IMG/VR virus record: IMGVR_UViG_3300032299_000857
Span: 1-31,353 of that record
Direction: 5' to 3' (one strand)
Length of the DNA: 31,353 nucleotides
Source: a virus
The notes under the pieces are model-generated. The model was not told the DNA's origin and searched no databases. It saw only the letters and a list, made by a program, of their open reading frames with translations. Below, in pieces: positions 1 through 8,651 of this stretch. Both the position numbers and the translations under genes were made by a program. How positions within the stretch are numbered: position 1 is the first letter of the stretch; every line of letters starts with the position of its first letter.

Positions 1-729
1 AGGAAGATTATTTACAGTTACTCTAGGAAGATCACTGTCTGTTGTTTGCCAAGAACCTAAATATTGATGTGCAATTGTAGGGCCAGGACAAGCAGCAACA
101 GCACCAAATGCACCTATTGTAGTTGAAGTTCTAGTCCAGTTACAAGATGCTGTACCTGCAAAATACGCTTCACCTGCAATTTTTGAAGCGTCTACATCTG
201 CAGCTAAATCAGTTATTCCGACAAAAGATTCATCTATGTAAATTGTTCCTGTAACACTTGTTCCATTAGTGTTAACTGAAATTCCGTTAGAAGTAGCACC
301 TAAAATGCTAGGTACTTTATACAATGCCCACCTATTATTTCCTACCACATCAACACAATTTGTAGTTACTGTTGAACCTGCACTTCTAGAGCAAACTTTA
401 GCAGGAAATTCAGACTTAACATAAACGCTTACTAGTCCTTGAACACCATCGGCAAGAGCAGTTACAAAACTAGTCGAATCTTGTGTAAATGCTAGTGCCT
501 GAGCAGATAAAACTATTTTACCTGATGCCTTGCCTTGAATAAAATTAGTGTAATCAGCAGTGAATGTTCCTGCACTGTTAACCCATTTCCCTACCCCAGA
601 CTCAAACCCCGGATTAAGAAGAATATTGTTATCTTGTAGGTATTGACCTGTAACACTAGAAACTTGTGCTCTAGATAACGTTGTAAATAAACCAAGTGCA
701 GCAAAAAATAAAAATAAATTTTTAATCAT
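1..729 (-). CDS. Secreted CBM-like phage protein (partial, C-terminus off the left edge)
   Basis: The frame is open from an ATG at 729 to the window edge (243 codons seen). The N-terminus has a Sec-type signal peptide: a short basic start (MIKN), a hydrophobic Leu/Phe core, and a probable signal peptidase I site after SRA (residues 19-21). The mature part begins near residue 34 with the phrase ILLNPGFESGVGKW, typical of CBM4/9-like or discoidin-like beta-sandwich domains, and the rest is Ser/Thr/Val-rich. It lies 3 nt downstream of the preceding fibre-type gene and in the same direction. I infer a carbohydrate-binding virion or exported protein. A signal peptide on a gene in a virion cluster is uncommon. 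It might instead be a cargo protein secreted by the infected cell. Confidence 0.7.
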   Translation of the reverse strand, partial: MIKNLFLFFAALGLFTTLSRAQVSSVTGQYLQDNNILLNPGFESGVGKWVNSAGTFTADYTNFIQGKASGKIVLSAQALAFTQDSTSFVTALADGVQGLVSVYVKSEFPAKVCSRSAGSTVTTNCVDVVGNNRWALYKVPSILGATSNGISVNTNGTSVTGTIYIDESFVGITDLAADVDASKIAGEAYFAGTASCNWTRTSTTIGAFGAVAACPGPTIAHQYLGSWQTTDSDLPRVTVNNLP

Positions 730-732
730 CTT

Positions 733-1698
733 TTATCCAAATGTTAATTCTAAACTATCTAATAATAATCTTGCATCCTGTACAGACCCACTTGCAAGGC
801 GATATAACTTAACTCTTATCTTATCTCCTGCCTGGACTGCTACGGCATTAATTTGACCAGAAGCATTCGTTAGGTCGATGTTACCAATATTTGTAATTAA
901 GTTTGTAGTTGCTGACAATGTTACAGCACTATTTGTACTTGTATAAGTATTAGTATAAGTGCCTAGCACTGTAGAAGCATTTATGAGAGTAGAAATAGCC
1001 TGAAAGCGTACAGTAGCAGGAGAAACGTCTGCACAGAAAAATTTACCTTGTTTTAAAAATATTTGAGTACCTGCTACATAGGTAGGAGGAACGTTAAATA
1101 CGACAAATATTTCTTGAACTGATACGTTATCGAATGACTCAAAAAGAAAGCCATCTATAAACTCAGAGATTGGTCCTAAAGTGTCTTTAACCCAATTTAA
1201 AGAAGGTGTCGCAATATTAATTGCTTTAATATCAATTTCTGTACTTGTTGACGAAAGAGATATATTAGCACCGTCTGTCAGACTTTTAAATTCTAAATTT
1301 TGTGCATTTTTTTGAGCAAATATGCCGGTACCTGCTCCTAGGTTTAAACCATCATTAACATCACCAAAAACTAAATTAGAAATGTTACTTACCCATGACG
1401 AAGTCGCAGCATTATATCTTTTGATTGCAAATTGTGCGTTTATATCACACGCAAGATCACCGTCTGCAGGAGAGGTAATAGTGGCTAAATTTACAGGATC
1501 AAAGTTTATCTCAGGGCCTATTTTTATGTCTGCATTACTTCCAGAAGGGTTTGATACTTTAAAAACTGTACCCTGAAAATCCATTGTGTCAGCACTAACT
1601 ACCAGTGTCCCATTATCTTCAACGGCAATACCAAAAACTTGATCGTTTATTAGGTCAAAATTGCCTGTGAGAGGATTAAATACTTGTTTAGTAGGCAT
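733..1698 (-). CDS. Probable tail fibre or receptor-binding structural protein
   Basis: A 321-residue protein rich in Ser, Thr, Asn, Val and Gly, with alternating beta-type sequence and no membrane segment or catalytic motif. The N-terminus (MPTKQVFNPLTGNFDLI) resembles short capsid- or baseplate-anchoring starts of fibre proteins. The C-terminal part (about residues 165-321) looks like a compact beta-sandwich head. Its ATG overlaps the stop of the upstream gene by one base (TAATG), so translation is probably coupled. An AGGA lies just upstream. The position after the ejection proteins and before the secreted CBM-like gene supports a distal virion role. I do not recognise a named family. Confidence 0.55.
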   Translation of the reverse strand: MPTKQVFNPLTGNFDLINDQVFGIAVEDNGTLVVSADTMDFQGTVFKVSNPSGSNADIKIGPEINFDPVNLATITSPADGDLACDINAQFAIKRYNAATSSWVSNISNLVFGDVNDGLNLGAGTGIFAQKNAQNLEFKSLTDGANISLSSTSTEIDIKAINIATPSLNWVKDTLGPISEFIDGFLFESFDNVSVQEIFVVFNVPPTYVAGTQIFLKQGKFFCADVSPATVRFQAISTLINASTVLGTYTNTYTSTNSAVTLSATTNLITNIGNIDLTNASGQINAVAVQAGDKIRVKLYRLASGSVQDARLLLDSLELTFG

Positions 1699-2756
1699 TA
1701 TGTCCTCACTACACCAATTAATCGGTTAGAACCATCATAAGACAATGTCACTGTCGCAACTGTTACAGTAGCAAGTTTATAAACCACTGTTGAAATGTCT
1801 GTTGTCGCACCAACGTATGAAATAACGAGCTCATCATATTTCACAGGAACTAAAGCACCGCCTAATCTTTGATTAAGAGCCGCAATGTCAGAATTGGAAA
1901 CTGTTACTGCTGCTTGGTTTGTTGCAATAACTACTCTTTGAGTAGAAGCATCGGTATTACCTGCACCGTAAGTTACAGGTAAAGTTAAAACATCAACGTC
2001 ACCAATATTTGCTGTACCTGCAACTAATTGTGTTTCAGTAGTTAGCTGGCCTGCTGAAGTGACTTTAACGTCTACAAAACCTCCTCCCGGAGTAGTAGAT
2101 TGACCTACAAGTGCAGACCTATTTAGTTCGGCAAACATATTGCCGGTAACAGTTTGATTTAAAGTATATAAAGAAGATTGAACTTTAGTTGTTTTAAAAA
2201 TAGTTTGAAGTCTAAAAAATGATTGAGCTACAGCACCGTTGGTGTAAACGACTCGCGCAAACCTAAACTCAGCATTAAATATATAACCAACACCTGTTGC
2301 ACCTGAATATGTAGTAGAGTTCGAGTGATCCCAGTTAGTGCCATTTGTAGAAAATTCTACTTTAACACCATTAGTTGCACTAGCAACGTTAGACATTACG
2401 TTCACATTGATTGCAGCATAAGAAGTAATGTCAAACGCAGTCCCTGTAAAAACTCCGCCTATCCCCAAAGGTGTAATGCTTGAGTTACCTGTATCAAGAG
2501 TTCCGGTTAAAAGTGTTGTAGATCCGGATCCGATGATTTCAACAGGTAATGGAACCGTGTTGGCAGGAGTTACGTTATCTTTAGTAACTGGGACTTGATC
2601 ACCGTCAACATAAATGAATTGAAGAGAGGGAAACGCTCTATTGTTAGCATCATTAGTCGTATCTTGTTCAACTACTTGCTGAGAACCATTATATTGAAAA
2701 AATGAATCTTGTGCAGCAACTGTTAAAACACTAGGAGGATATTGATATATTTTCAT
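1698..2756 (-). CDS. Phage structural protein, fibre-like, beta-rich
   Basis: A 352-residue protein made largely of Thr, Val, Ser, Gly and Asn with short beta-strand repeats; around residues 265-285 there is a GAGNTDASTQRVVIATNQ stretch. Stretches of this type recur in virion proteins of uncultured tailed phages (recalled, not searched). No enzyme motif is visible. It is joined to both neighbours by TAATG stop-start overlaps. The start ATG at 2756 has a GGGGG run 4 nt upstream as ribosome site. The likely role is an appendage, head fibre or tail fibre component. Confidence is good that it is structural and low for which part. Confidence 0.5.
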   Translation of the reverse strand: MKIYQYPPSVLTVAAQDSFFQYNGSQQVVEQDTTNDANNRAFPSLQFIYVDGDQVPVTKDNVTPANTVPLPVEIIGSGSTTLLTGTLDTGNSSITPLGIGGVFTGTAFDITSYAAINVNVMSNVASATNGVKVEFSTNGTNWDHSNSTTYSGATGVGYIFNAEFRFARVVYTNGAVAQSFFRLQTIFKTTKVQSSLYTLNQTVTGNMFAELNRSALVGQSTTPGGGFVDVKVTSAGQLTTETQLVAGTANIGDVDVLTLPVTYGAGNTDASTQRVVIATNQAAVTVSNSDIAALNQRLGGALVPVKYDELVISYVGATTDISTVVYKLATVTVATVTLSYDGSNRLIGVVRT

Positions 2757-3115
2757 TATGCCCCCAAATTATTCCCAGTGATCCAGGCATTAATTAAACC
2801 TGTTCCACTATTTGAAACTGCATTTAGTCTCATTTTAAAAGCTGAGTGCTTTTCAATTTGTATTGTGTATTCTGTATCAACTGCACCGTTTAAAAGTATT
2901 GGTGTGTTAAAGTCTAGTTGATACCAGACAGGAGTTTGCGAGTTTTTATCACCTGTAAATTCTACTTTTATTACACAATTTACAGAAGATTCAATTTTAA
3001 TAATGTAGTTAATCACGTCTAGTTGATCAACTGTACTCTCTTGAGAAGCTGTGATAGATGTAGAATTTAGAAAACTCCAAACCTGGTATTTGTTGAGTAC
3101 ATTCCGTCGTGACAT
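2756..3115 (-). CDS. Small beta-rich virion-associated protein
   Basis: A 119-residue protein with beta-type composition, no cysteine pair motif except one Cys, and no membrane segment. The ATG at 3115 has a GAGGGG ribosome site 7 nt upstream. It is the first gene after a 53-bp gap following the 956-residue ejection candidate and leads the three-gene TAATG-coupled block of fibre-type genes. A role as adaptor or small fibre component is inferred from position only. I do not recognise the family. Confidence 0.5.
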   Translation of the reverse strand: MSRRNVLNKYQVWSFLNSTSITASQESTVDQLDVINYIIKIESSVNCVIKVEFTGDKNSQTPVWYQLDFNTPILLNGAVDTEYTIQIEKHSAFKMRLNAVSNSGTGLINAWITGNNLGA

Positions 3116-3168
3116 TTTTAATCCCCTCGTGGGTTAATTGCCTGTTTGAGCAAAAAGACAATTAAAGT

Positions 3169-6039
3169 TTAAGTTCGATAAAGAACTTTATCAAGCCCAG
3201 ACTGTTCCCTGGTTGATGATTTTATATTTTTTGCCCCTACGGAAGAGACTCTTCTTTGAGGCTGCATATTTTGTATTTCTTTTTTGATTTGCATTCCACT
3301 AAATTGCTGTAGCATATTAAACCCTGTTGGAGTAAATGCTTTTCTTGTATCTAATCCAAGTATAACGGATAAATTTGCTTTTTGTTTTTCGGTTAGCTTT
3401 TTATTAAATTCAGGCAATCTTTCGGCAAACTCTTTTTGTATTTCACCTGCCATTCTAGGATATACCGCCCTAAATGCTTCCATGTATTCAGGAGCAATAT
3501 ACCCAGACGCAATACTGCTCATTACCTTGTAAGGTTTTTCAACAGCATCAACGTAATTTTTAAACTTCATTAATTCAGATCTTGAAATTGTTTCATCGTT
3601 AAAAGGAGTGATCTGCTTTTTAGGAACTTTAGTAGAAAGAAATGCTGCTGCATCCATTATTTTTCCACCTAAAGCACCTGCAGTCTTAGGAGCTGATTCA
3701 TATAATGCTTTATTGTTTTTATTATAAACTTGGATAATTTCTTGAGGATCTTGCTGATAGTATTCAACCTTTTTTTCAATTTCTTTAACATCATCGTCGG
3801 ACAAATCTTGTCCTGTTATTGTTCTATTAATTGCCTTAGTTGATAATGCAGCAGACTTTTTAAAGAAGTTTTCTACTGAGTCAGAGATATTGATTTTGCC
3901 TTGATTGACAGCTTTTTCAAGTGCGGCATTGGTAGGAATGTATTTAGTCATCTGTCCAAGCATACCCTTAGGGCCAGACCTGTAGACCATGTAACGAAAC
4001 ATTTCTTTGCTCTGATAAGCAAGCTCAAACATATTCTGAAAACTAATGTTAACAGAAGTATTAGACGGATTCATGTTAGGAGGCAAATTATCAACAATCT
4101 TTGAATAATCAGCTATGAGTTTTTTTGGATCTGTTAAATGTGGAGCTAAAAGTTTTAATTGGGACTCTTCTAGTTTATTTAGCTCTGTTTTAAAAACCTT
4201 AGAGCTAAAAACACCTGTGCGTGATGATCTCTTCTTAATATCGTTCAATATTCTTGCCCTTGCTAGGTCTGCTACTTCAGGGAAATACAATTGAAACTTT
4301 TCAATATCTTCTACTTTTTTAAGATTTAAAAGTTTATCAGCAAGAGGCAACACATCAACGTCTTCAAGTCTATTTAGAAGGTTAGACATATTCTTTGTTT
4401 TAATACCAAGGTAATCACCTAAGAATTGATATTTTTCATGAGTAGAACGCCAAATACTATCGGCCATTTCTTGCGCTTCTAATAAGTTAGTAATCTGTTT
4501 ATCTTTAGAAATAAACGGTGCTGCTTTTAAATTATATTTGATTGCATTAGTTCTTAGTGTTGTTAAGTTGTCATAGAGCTGCCCAAAGAACTCAACTGCG
4601 TTTCCGTCACCTGCTCTTTGAGATTTTGATAATTCATTTCCTATGAATGTTCTATATTTTGAAACTTTAGAGTAAGTATCTAGGTTATCAACAAGATTTA
4701 TAAATCTCTGTCCCTGCTCAAATACATCAACAAAAGGAAGTTTTTTCAATTCTGTTTTAAATCTTTTTCTTAATGATTCTGTTATAGGCAAGTCTGCTGC
4801 TCTATCCTCGATCTCTTTATAAAGCAATGATCCAGGCTCTAGCTCTTCTGATATTTTTGCTTTTACACCACTCTTTGCCTGTAATCCTATTGTAGACTTA
4901 TCAACTTCCGCTGCATCTTTAACAATTAAGTTTTGGATATTATCTAACGCATCATAAGTTTTTTTAATTTCTTTTCTTGTAAGTATCCCACCGATGCTTG
5001 GTTCTGGTGCGAGAGATCCTTCTAATTCTGCAAATACTCCACCTTCTTTCATACCAGGTGTGAGAGGTACCGCAAGTGCTTCTGCAGCTTTTTCTAGCTC
5101 TATCTTGTCGGCAACTTCATCAGCATCTGCACCAAGTTTTTTCATTATTTCTTCAGCAGATTCTTCGTTAGATAATCTAGTTAAAACATCCTTTTGAATC
5201 TGTTTATCTTCAATACCAGAAAAAACCTTTTTCATAGTTTCTGTATATTGTCTTTTAATTGCCTTGGCACCTTCGCCAACCATTCCAAAAGTTCCACCTG
5301 CTGCAGCTCCAAAAATTCCACCGATCAACGCACCTTGACCCATACCTGCCAGAGCAGTTTCAGCATTAAACTCAGCATCTCCCAATGCGTCCTCAGATAT
5401 AACATCACCCACACCAAAGAAAGCACCTTCAACCGCAGAGCCTGTACCAATCTTTACCGCCTTGTCGACTACCTCTTTAGTTATGTTTGATGCAGTTTTA
5501 GATAATATTTTTCCTGCAATACTAGGAGCAAACTTAGTAGCAGCGGCAACACCGGCACGTTCTGCTAGTGCTGCAGGAGAAGCAGCAAGTAATCTTGCAC
5601 CTACACTTGTTCCACCTGTAAAAAAAGCTGGAGCAATTGCACCAGTAATTTCAGAAGCACCGGACACAATCGGATTTGCCTCTTCCAATGCTTTTAATTT
5701 TTCCGGACTTGTAATGCCTGTGCTTGTAAGAATTTGATCCGATAATCCTAAGGACACACTTCTTAATAATCCTGCCCCTGCTGCTTTAAAAGGCTCATTA
5801 GCAGCGATATCAAGTTGCTCTTCTTTTTGTACTTGTTTTTGTGAAACGTGTTTAAATCCTGCATCAATCGCATCAAAAACTTGTTCAGATGGTACTATTC
5901 TTCGTTGACCATCGTTGTCTTCGAACTCTAATTCTTGCCCTTTTAGGATAGAATATTCGCCCGAGTTTAATAAATCTGGTAATCCACCATCTTCGATGTT
6001 TTCTAATTTACCTGTTCGATTATTTCTAACCTGGATCAT
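3169..6039 (-). CDS. Large internal virion / DNA-ejection protein candidate
   Basis: A 956-residue protein. The N-terminal quarter (about 85-260) is Ala/Gly-rich with several hydrophobic, potentially membrane-inserting helices, including a GALIGGIFGAAAGGTFG run near residues 235-251. The rest is Lys/Glu-rich and largely helical with coiled-coil character. Size, the hydrophobic Gly-Ala segments and the place between nozzle and fibre genes fit the internal proteins of short-tailed phages (P22 gp16 / T7 gp15-16 type), which leave the capsid first and help DNA cross the host envelope. I see no transglycosylase motif. The start overlaps the stop of the upstream gene by 4 nt (ATGA). The C-terminus is basic (many Lys/Arg in the last 50 residues). 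Confidence 0.65.
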   Translation of the reverse strand: MIQVRNNRTGKLENIEDGGLPDLLNSGEYSILKGQELEFEDNDGQRRIVPSEQVFDAIDAGFKHVSQKQVQKEEQLDIAANEPFKAAGAGLLRSVSLGLSDQILTSTGITSPEKLKALEEANPIVSGASEITGAIAPAFFTGGTSVGARLLAASPAALAERAGVAAATKFAPSIAGKILSKTASNITKEVVDKAVKIGTGSAVEGAFFGVGDVISEDALGDAEFNAETALAGMGQGALIGGIFGAAAGGTFGMVGEGAKAIKRQYTETMKKVFSGIEDKQIQKDVLTRLSNEESAEEIMKKLGADADEVADKIELEKAAEALAVPLTPGMKEGGVFAELEGSLAPEPSIGGILTRKEIKKTYDALDNIQNLIVKDAAEVDKSTIGLQAKSGVKAKISEELEPGSLLYKEIEDRAADLPITESLRKRFKTELKKLPFVDVFEQGQRFINLVDNLDTYSKVSKYRTFIGNELSKSQRAGDGNAVEFFGQLYDNLTTLRTNAIKYNLKAAPFISKDKQITNLLEAQEMADSIWRSTHEKYQFLGDYLGIKTKNMSNLLNRLEDVDVLPLADKLLNLKKVEDIEKFQLYFPEVADLARARILNDIKKRSSRTGVFSSKVFKTELNKLEESQLKLLAPHLTDPKKLIADYSKIVDNLPPNMNPSNTSVNISFQNMFELAYQSKEMFRYMVYRSGPKGMLGQMTKYIPTNAALEKAVNQGKINISDSVENFFKKSAALSTKAINRTITGQDLSDDDVKEIEKKVEYYQQDPQEIIQVYNKNNKALYESAPKTAGALGGKIMDAAAFLSTKVPKKQITPFNDETISRSELMKFKNYVDAVEKPYKVMSSIASGYIAPEYMEAFRAVYPRMAGEIQKEFAERLPEFNKKLTEKQKANLSVILGLDTRKAFTPTGFNMLQQFSGMQIKKEIQNMQPQRRVSSVGAKNIKSSTREQSGLDKVLYRT

Positions 6040-7451
6040 TTAACCCTGCCGATATTTGAACCTGTTGGAACTAGACCGTAAGTTGTTTCTTGGGCTTTAA
6101 GTGCTTTATTGGCAAGGTCTCTCATACCTTTAATCTGTTCAAGCATTATAGCGTCTGATTTAAAAAGAGAAGGTTTACTTATATAATCTTCTAGTCTTTT
6201 AGCATCATCACCTGACAATACACCTAGTTTTTTAATTTCTTTCATCTGTAATTGAGCATCTTGCACAAGTTGTTTTGCTCTAACATTTTTAGCAGTGAAA
6301 GGGATGGCCTCCCCAGTGCCTTTAACTAATGTCTCCAAATCTGCCAATGTGGCATCAAGTGTCTTTTTACCTGCTAATGTTTGAGAAAACTTTTCTTTAG
6401 CAGTCTTGTCTGTGATTGTATTCTCATAACCAGGAATAACATTAGATTTTTTTGCAGTAGCAAGGTTTACCATAGTAGCTTGGTTTTTTGCTATTTCAGA
6501 ATTAACAAGATCTATTCCTTGTAAACTTTTAGCAGCAACTATTTTAGACTGTGACATTTCAGATAATACTTTTAATCTATTACTTACGGCATTAAGTTGC
6601 ATATTAGTGAGCTGTAATGATGCCATGTCTTCATCACCAAATCTTTTAACAAGATCACCATAAAGAGACTGATAATCTTTTTTTTGCTCTTTAAGTAAAT
6701 TATATCTTTCTTTTTGCTGAGCAAGATCACGTGCCATAGTGTTAGAAACAGTATCCTGGAATGTTTTTGCCCCTTGTGGAGATAATGAAGATAAAAACCC
6801 AGTGATTGCAATCATTACTTTTTGACCAGTGGATGATTTTTCCCACAATGATCTATTGTCCCACGTAAAATCTTTTTGTTTTTGGTCAATCTCACTTATC
6901 TTTTTATTCAATTCATTTTCTGCATCAAATCTCGATTGCTGAAGACGTTCTTGATTCATCTCATATTGCTTCATGATTTGATCGGTAGCATCTAGGGATC
7001 TTTGAGAAGCTGCATCCTGGGCATTTACTCCTGACATAATTAATTGCTTATATGAGTTAGTAGGTGCAACAGGCTGTGTAGCTAACTCTTTGCCTTGCAT
7101 TTCGCCAGGGATTGCAACACCGCCACGAGATACCACGTCTGAATCACTGACTTGTGTTTGAGGCATACTGACAGGCATAGGCTGAGCAACAGGAGGTTTT
7201 AAACCAAGTGCTGCCAATTCTGCTTGTGTTTTATTTTTTGCTTCAATCTCAGCAAGTTTTTGTGCTTCTTTTTGAGCATCAATAGCAGCAATATTTTGTT
7301 GTTGCCCGATAGCTTGATTAGAGAATTTTAATAGTTCTTCATCTGACAATGGTTGTCTTAATATTCCTGAAGGTGTTTGAGAAGCAGCTATCATTTCAGC
7401 TTGTCTTCTTAATTGATCGGGACTCATGTTTATTGGTGTAATAGGTTCCAT
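6036..7451 (-). CDS. Coiled-coil internal virion protein candidate
   Basis: A 471-residue, Gln/Lys/Glu/Ala-rich protein. Residues about 45-75 and 155-270 are heptad-like and probably coiled coil, and a short hydrophobic stretch (VMIAITGFLSSLSP) lies near residue 215. It is 4-nt coupled to the large ejection candidate downstream and starts 2 nt after the S74-like gene upstream. In short-tailed phages this position holds the smaller internal or ejection proteins (P22 gp7/gp20 zone), so I infer an internal virion role. No catalytic motif is visible, and the family is not recognised by sequence. Confidence 0.55.
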   Translation of the reverse strand: MEPITPINMSPDQLRRQAEMIAASQTPSGILRQPLSDEELLKFSNQAIGQQQNIAAIDAQKEAQKLAEIEAKNKTQAELAALGLKPPVAQPMPVSMPQTQVSDSDVVSRGGVAIPGEMQGKELATQPVAPTNSYKQLIMSGVNAQDAASQRSLDATDQIMKQYEMNQERLQQSRFDAENELNKKISEIDQKQKDFTWDNRSLWEKSSTGQKVMIAITGFLSSLSPQGAKTFQDTVSNTMARDLAQQKERYNLLKEQKKDYQSLYGDLVKRFGDEDMASLQLTNMQLNAVSNRLKVLSEMSQSKIVAAKSLQGIDLVNSEIAKNQATMVNLATAKKSNVIPGYENTITDKTAKEKFSQTLAGKKTLDATLADLETLVKGTGEAIPFTAKNVRAKQLVQDAQLQMKEIKKLGVLSGDDAKRLEDYISKPSLFKSDAIMLEQIKGMRDLANKALKAQETTYGLVPTGSNIGRVK

Positions 7452-7452
7452 G

Positions 7453-8310
7453 TTAACCTTTCTTTTCTAGCTTTTTAGTTCTTTGATTTAATTCAGCTAT
7501 AGCAGCAAATAAAGGTGCCATGCCTTGTCCGTAATCAACCATCTTTCCCTCAGGGCCATCAACTACCATTTGCTTTCCAAGTTTAGATTTCTCTAGGTCC
7601 TGTGCCATAACAGAAGTGACTTTCCCCTCTGGGTTTTTTTGTCCGTTATTTTCTTTATCTTTATAATTGTAAGTGTAACTTTTAAGAGCGTCCAAAAACT
7701 CTCCTACCATTTCAGAACCAGATTTTTCCGTTTGATTCATATTTTCTTTTAGAGAAACGTCAGAATTTGCTCCACCACCACCGCCACCACCACCGGAACT
7801 TGCAGATGCTGCACTACCTGCTAGGCTACCAATAAATTCAGATCTTATTCTTGAACCTTCCAAGCCTGCTTGTAAATTTGATTGAGCAGCTCCAAGTGCT
7901 ACTCCTCTTTGTGCAGCAGCCTGTCTCATTAATTGTTCACTAGCAGCTCTTATTTCCTGCTCTTTTGCTATTGCAGACTGTGCACCGAGATCAATCCCCG
8001 CCTCTTTGCCTGCCTGCATCGCTTCTCTTTGTGCAAGTCCAACATTTGACATACCCCTAGATGATGCAGCCGCAGCCAGTTGTTGTTTGGAAAGATCTTG
8101 TATTGCTTTTTGAAATTGCATTTCCGAAACAGAAGGAGATTTACCTGAGGCAATATCACGAAACCTTTGCAATGATTCTCTTTCACCTGCTAGAGCTTCT
8201 TTGGATAATTTAAATTGCCCCATACCTTGTAGATTAGTCTCTGGGTTAATACCTAAAAAACTACCTCCGGCTTGGAAACCTTTTTCTATTGTTTTTCCTA
8301 CGCTTCCCAT
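7453..8310 (-). CDS. Virion protein with C-terminal S74-like intramolecular chaperone domain
   Basis: A 285-residue protein. Residues 35-170 are Ala/Gln/Ser-rich and helical. A run of eight glycines (173-180) then acts as a linker, and the C-terminal 100 residues begin with SDVSLKEN (183-190). That matches the SDxxLKENI-type start of Peptidase_S74 / endosialidase chaperone domains, in which a Ser/Lys pair self-cleaves and the domain trimerises. The tail of the domain (MAQDLEKSKLG, then LAELNQR-type helix) also fits that family. S74 domains usually sit on tail spikes and fibres, but here the carrier is a short helical protein between the nozzle and ejection genes. It overlaps the GNAT gene by 13 nt. 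Confidence 0.75.
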   Translation of the reverse strand: MGSVGKTIEKGFQAGGSFLGINPETNLQGMGQFKLSKEALAGERESLQRFRDIASGKSPSVSEMQFQKAIQDLSKQQLAAAASSRGMSNVGLAQREAMQAGKEAGIDLGAQSAIAKEQEIRAASEQLMRQAAAQRGVALGAAQSNLQAGLEGSRIRSEFIGSLAGSAASASSGGGGGGGGANSDVSLKENMNQTEKSGSEMVGEFLDALKSYTYNYKDKENNGQKNPEGKVTSVMAQDLEKSKLGKQMVVDGPEGKMVDYGQGMAPLFAAIAELNQRTKKLEKKG

Positions 8311-8651
8311 ACAATTTCCTTGGCTAATTTTATTTCTTTTTCGTTAGCTCCAATTATTTTAAACCCTTTAACCATTTGAGCAAGTAATGCTTCATGTAAT
8401 CCGTTTGAGTTTATTTGAACTGAGCTTAATATATATTTAATTTTTTTTGCCCACGCTATAATCTCAACTTCTTTTAGTAAATTAGAACCTACTCCCTTAC
8501 GTCTATGATCTTTCTCAATGTACATATCATGTATATAAACGTGATCGGGTAAAAGAGAATATGTAACAAACCCATAGTCATGCTCAATAAGTTCAATGTT
8601 TGCTTTTTCTTTAATGTAATTACGATATTTAGTAAGACTTGTTTGGTGCAA
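8298..8651 (-). CDS. GNAT-family N-acetyltransferase
   Basis: A 117-residue protein with the acetyl-CoA pyrophosphate loop KDHRRKGVGSNLL at about residues 47-59, preceded by the beta4 strand (HVYIHDMYIE). It is shorter than stand-alone GNATs (about 150 residues), so it keeps mainly the core. The start is TTG at 8651, supported by AGGGGGG 7 nt upstream; both lie inside the end of the nozzle gene, giving a 23-nt overlap. It overlaps the S74-like gene by 13 nt, so it is locked in the virion operon. The substrate is unknown; modification of a virion protein or a host target are both possible. The fold call is firm, the role is not. Confidence 0.75.
   Translation of the reverse strand: MHQTSLTKYRNYIKEKANIELIEHDYGFVTYSLLPDHVYIHDMYIEKDHRRKGVGSNLLKEVEIIAWAKKIKYILSSVQINSNGLHEALLAQMVKGFKIIGANEKEIKLAKEIVWEA

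Noticed and set aside
5194-5737. Two plus-strand open frames (98 and 91 codons) inside the ejection gene
   Set aside because: They oppose a long, well-supported gene, lack ribosome sites, and reflect the Ala/Gly/Ser-rich coding of the other strand.
7968-8186. Same-strand out-of-frame ORF within the S74-like gene
   Set aside because: Composition is random-like and the main frame carries clear domain patterns; same for 6584-6811 in the neighbouring gene.
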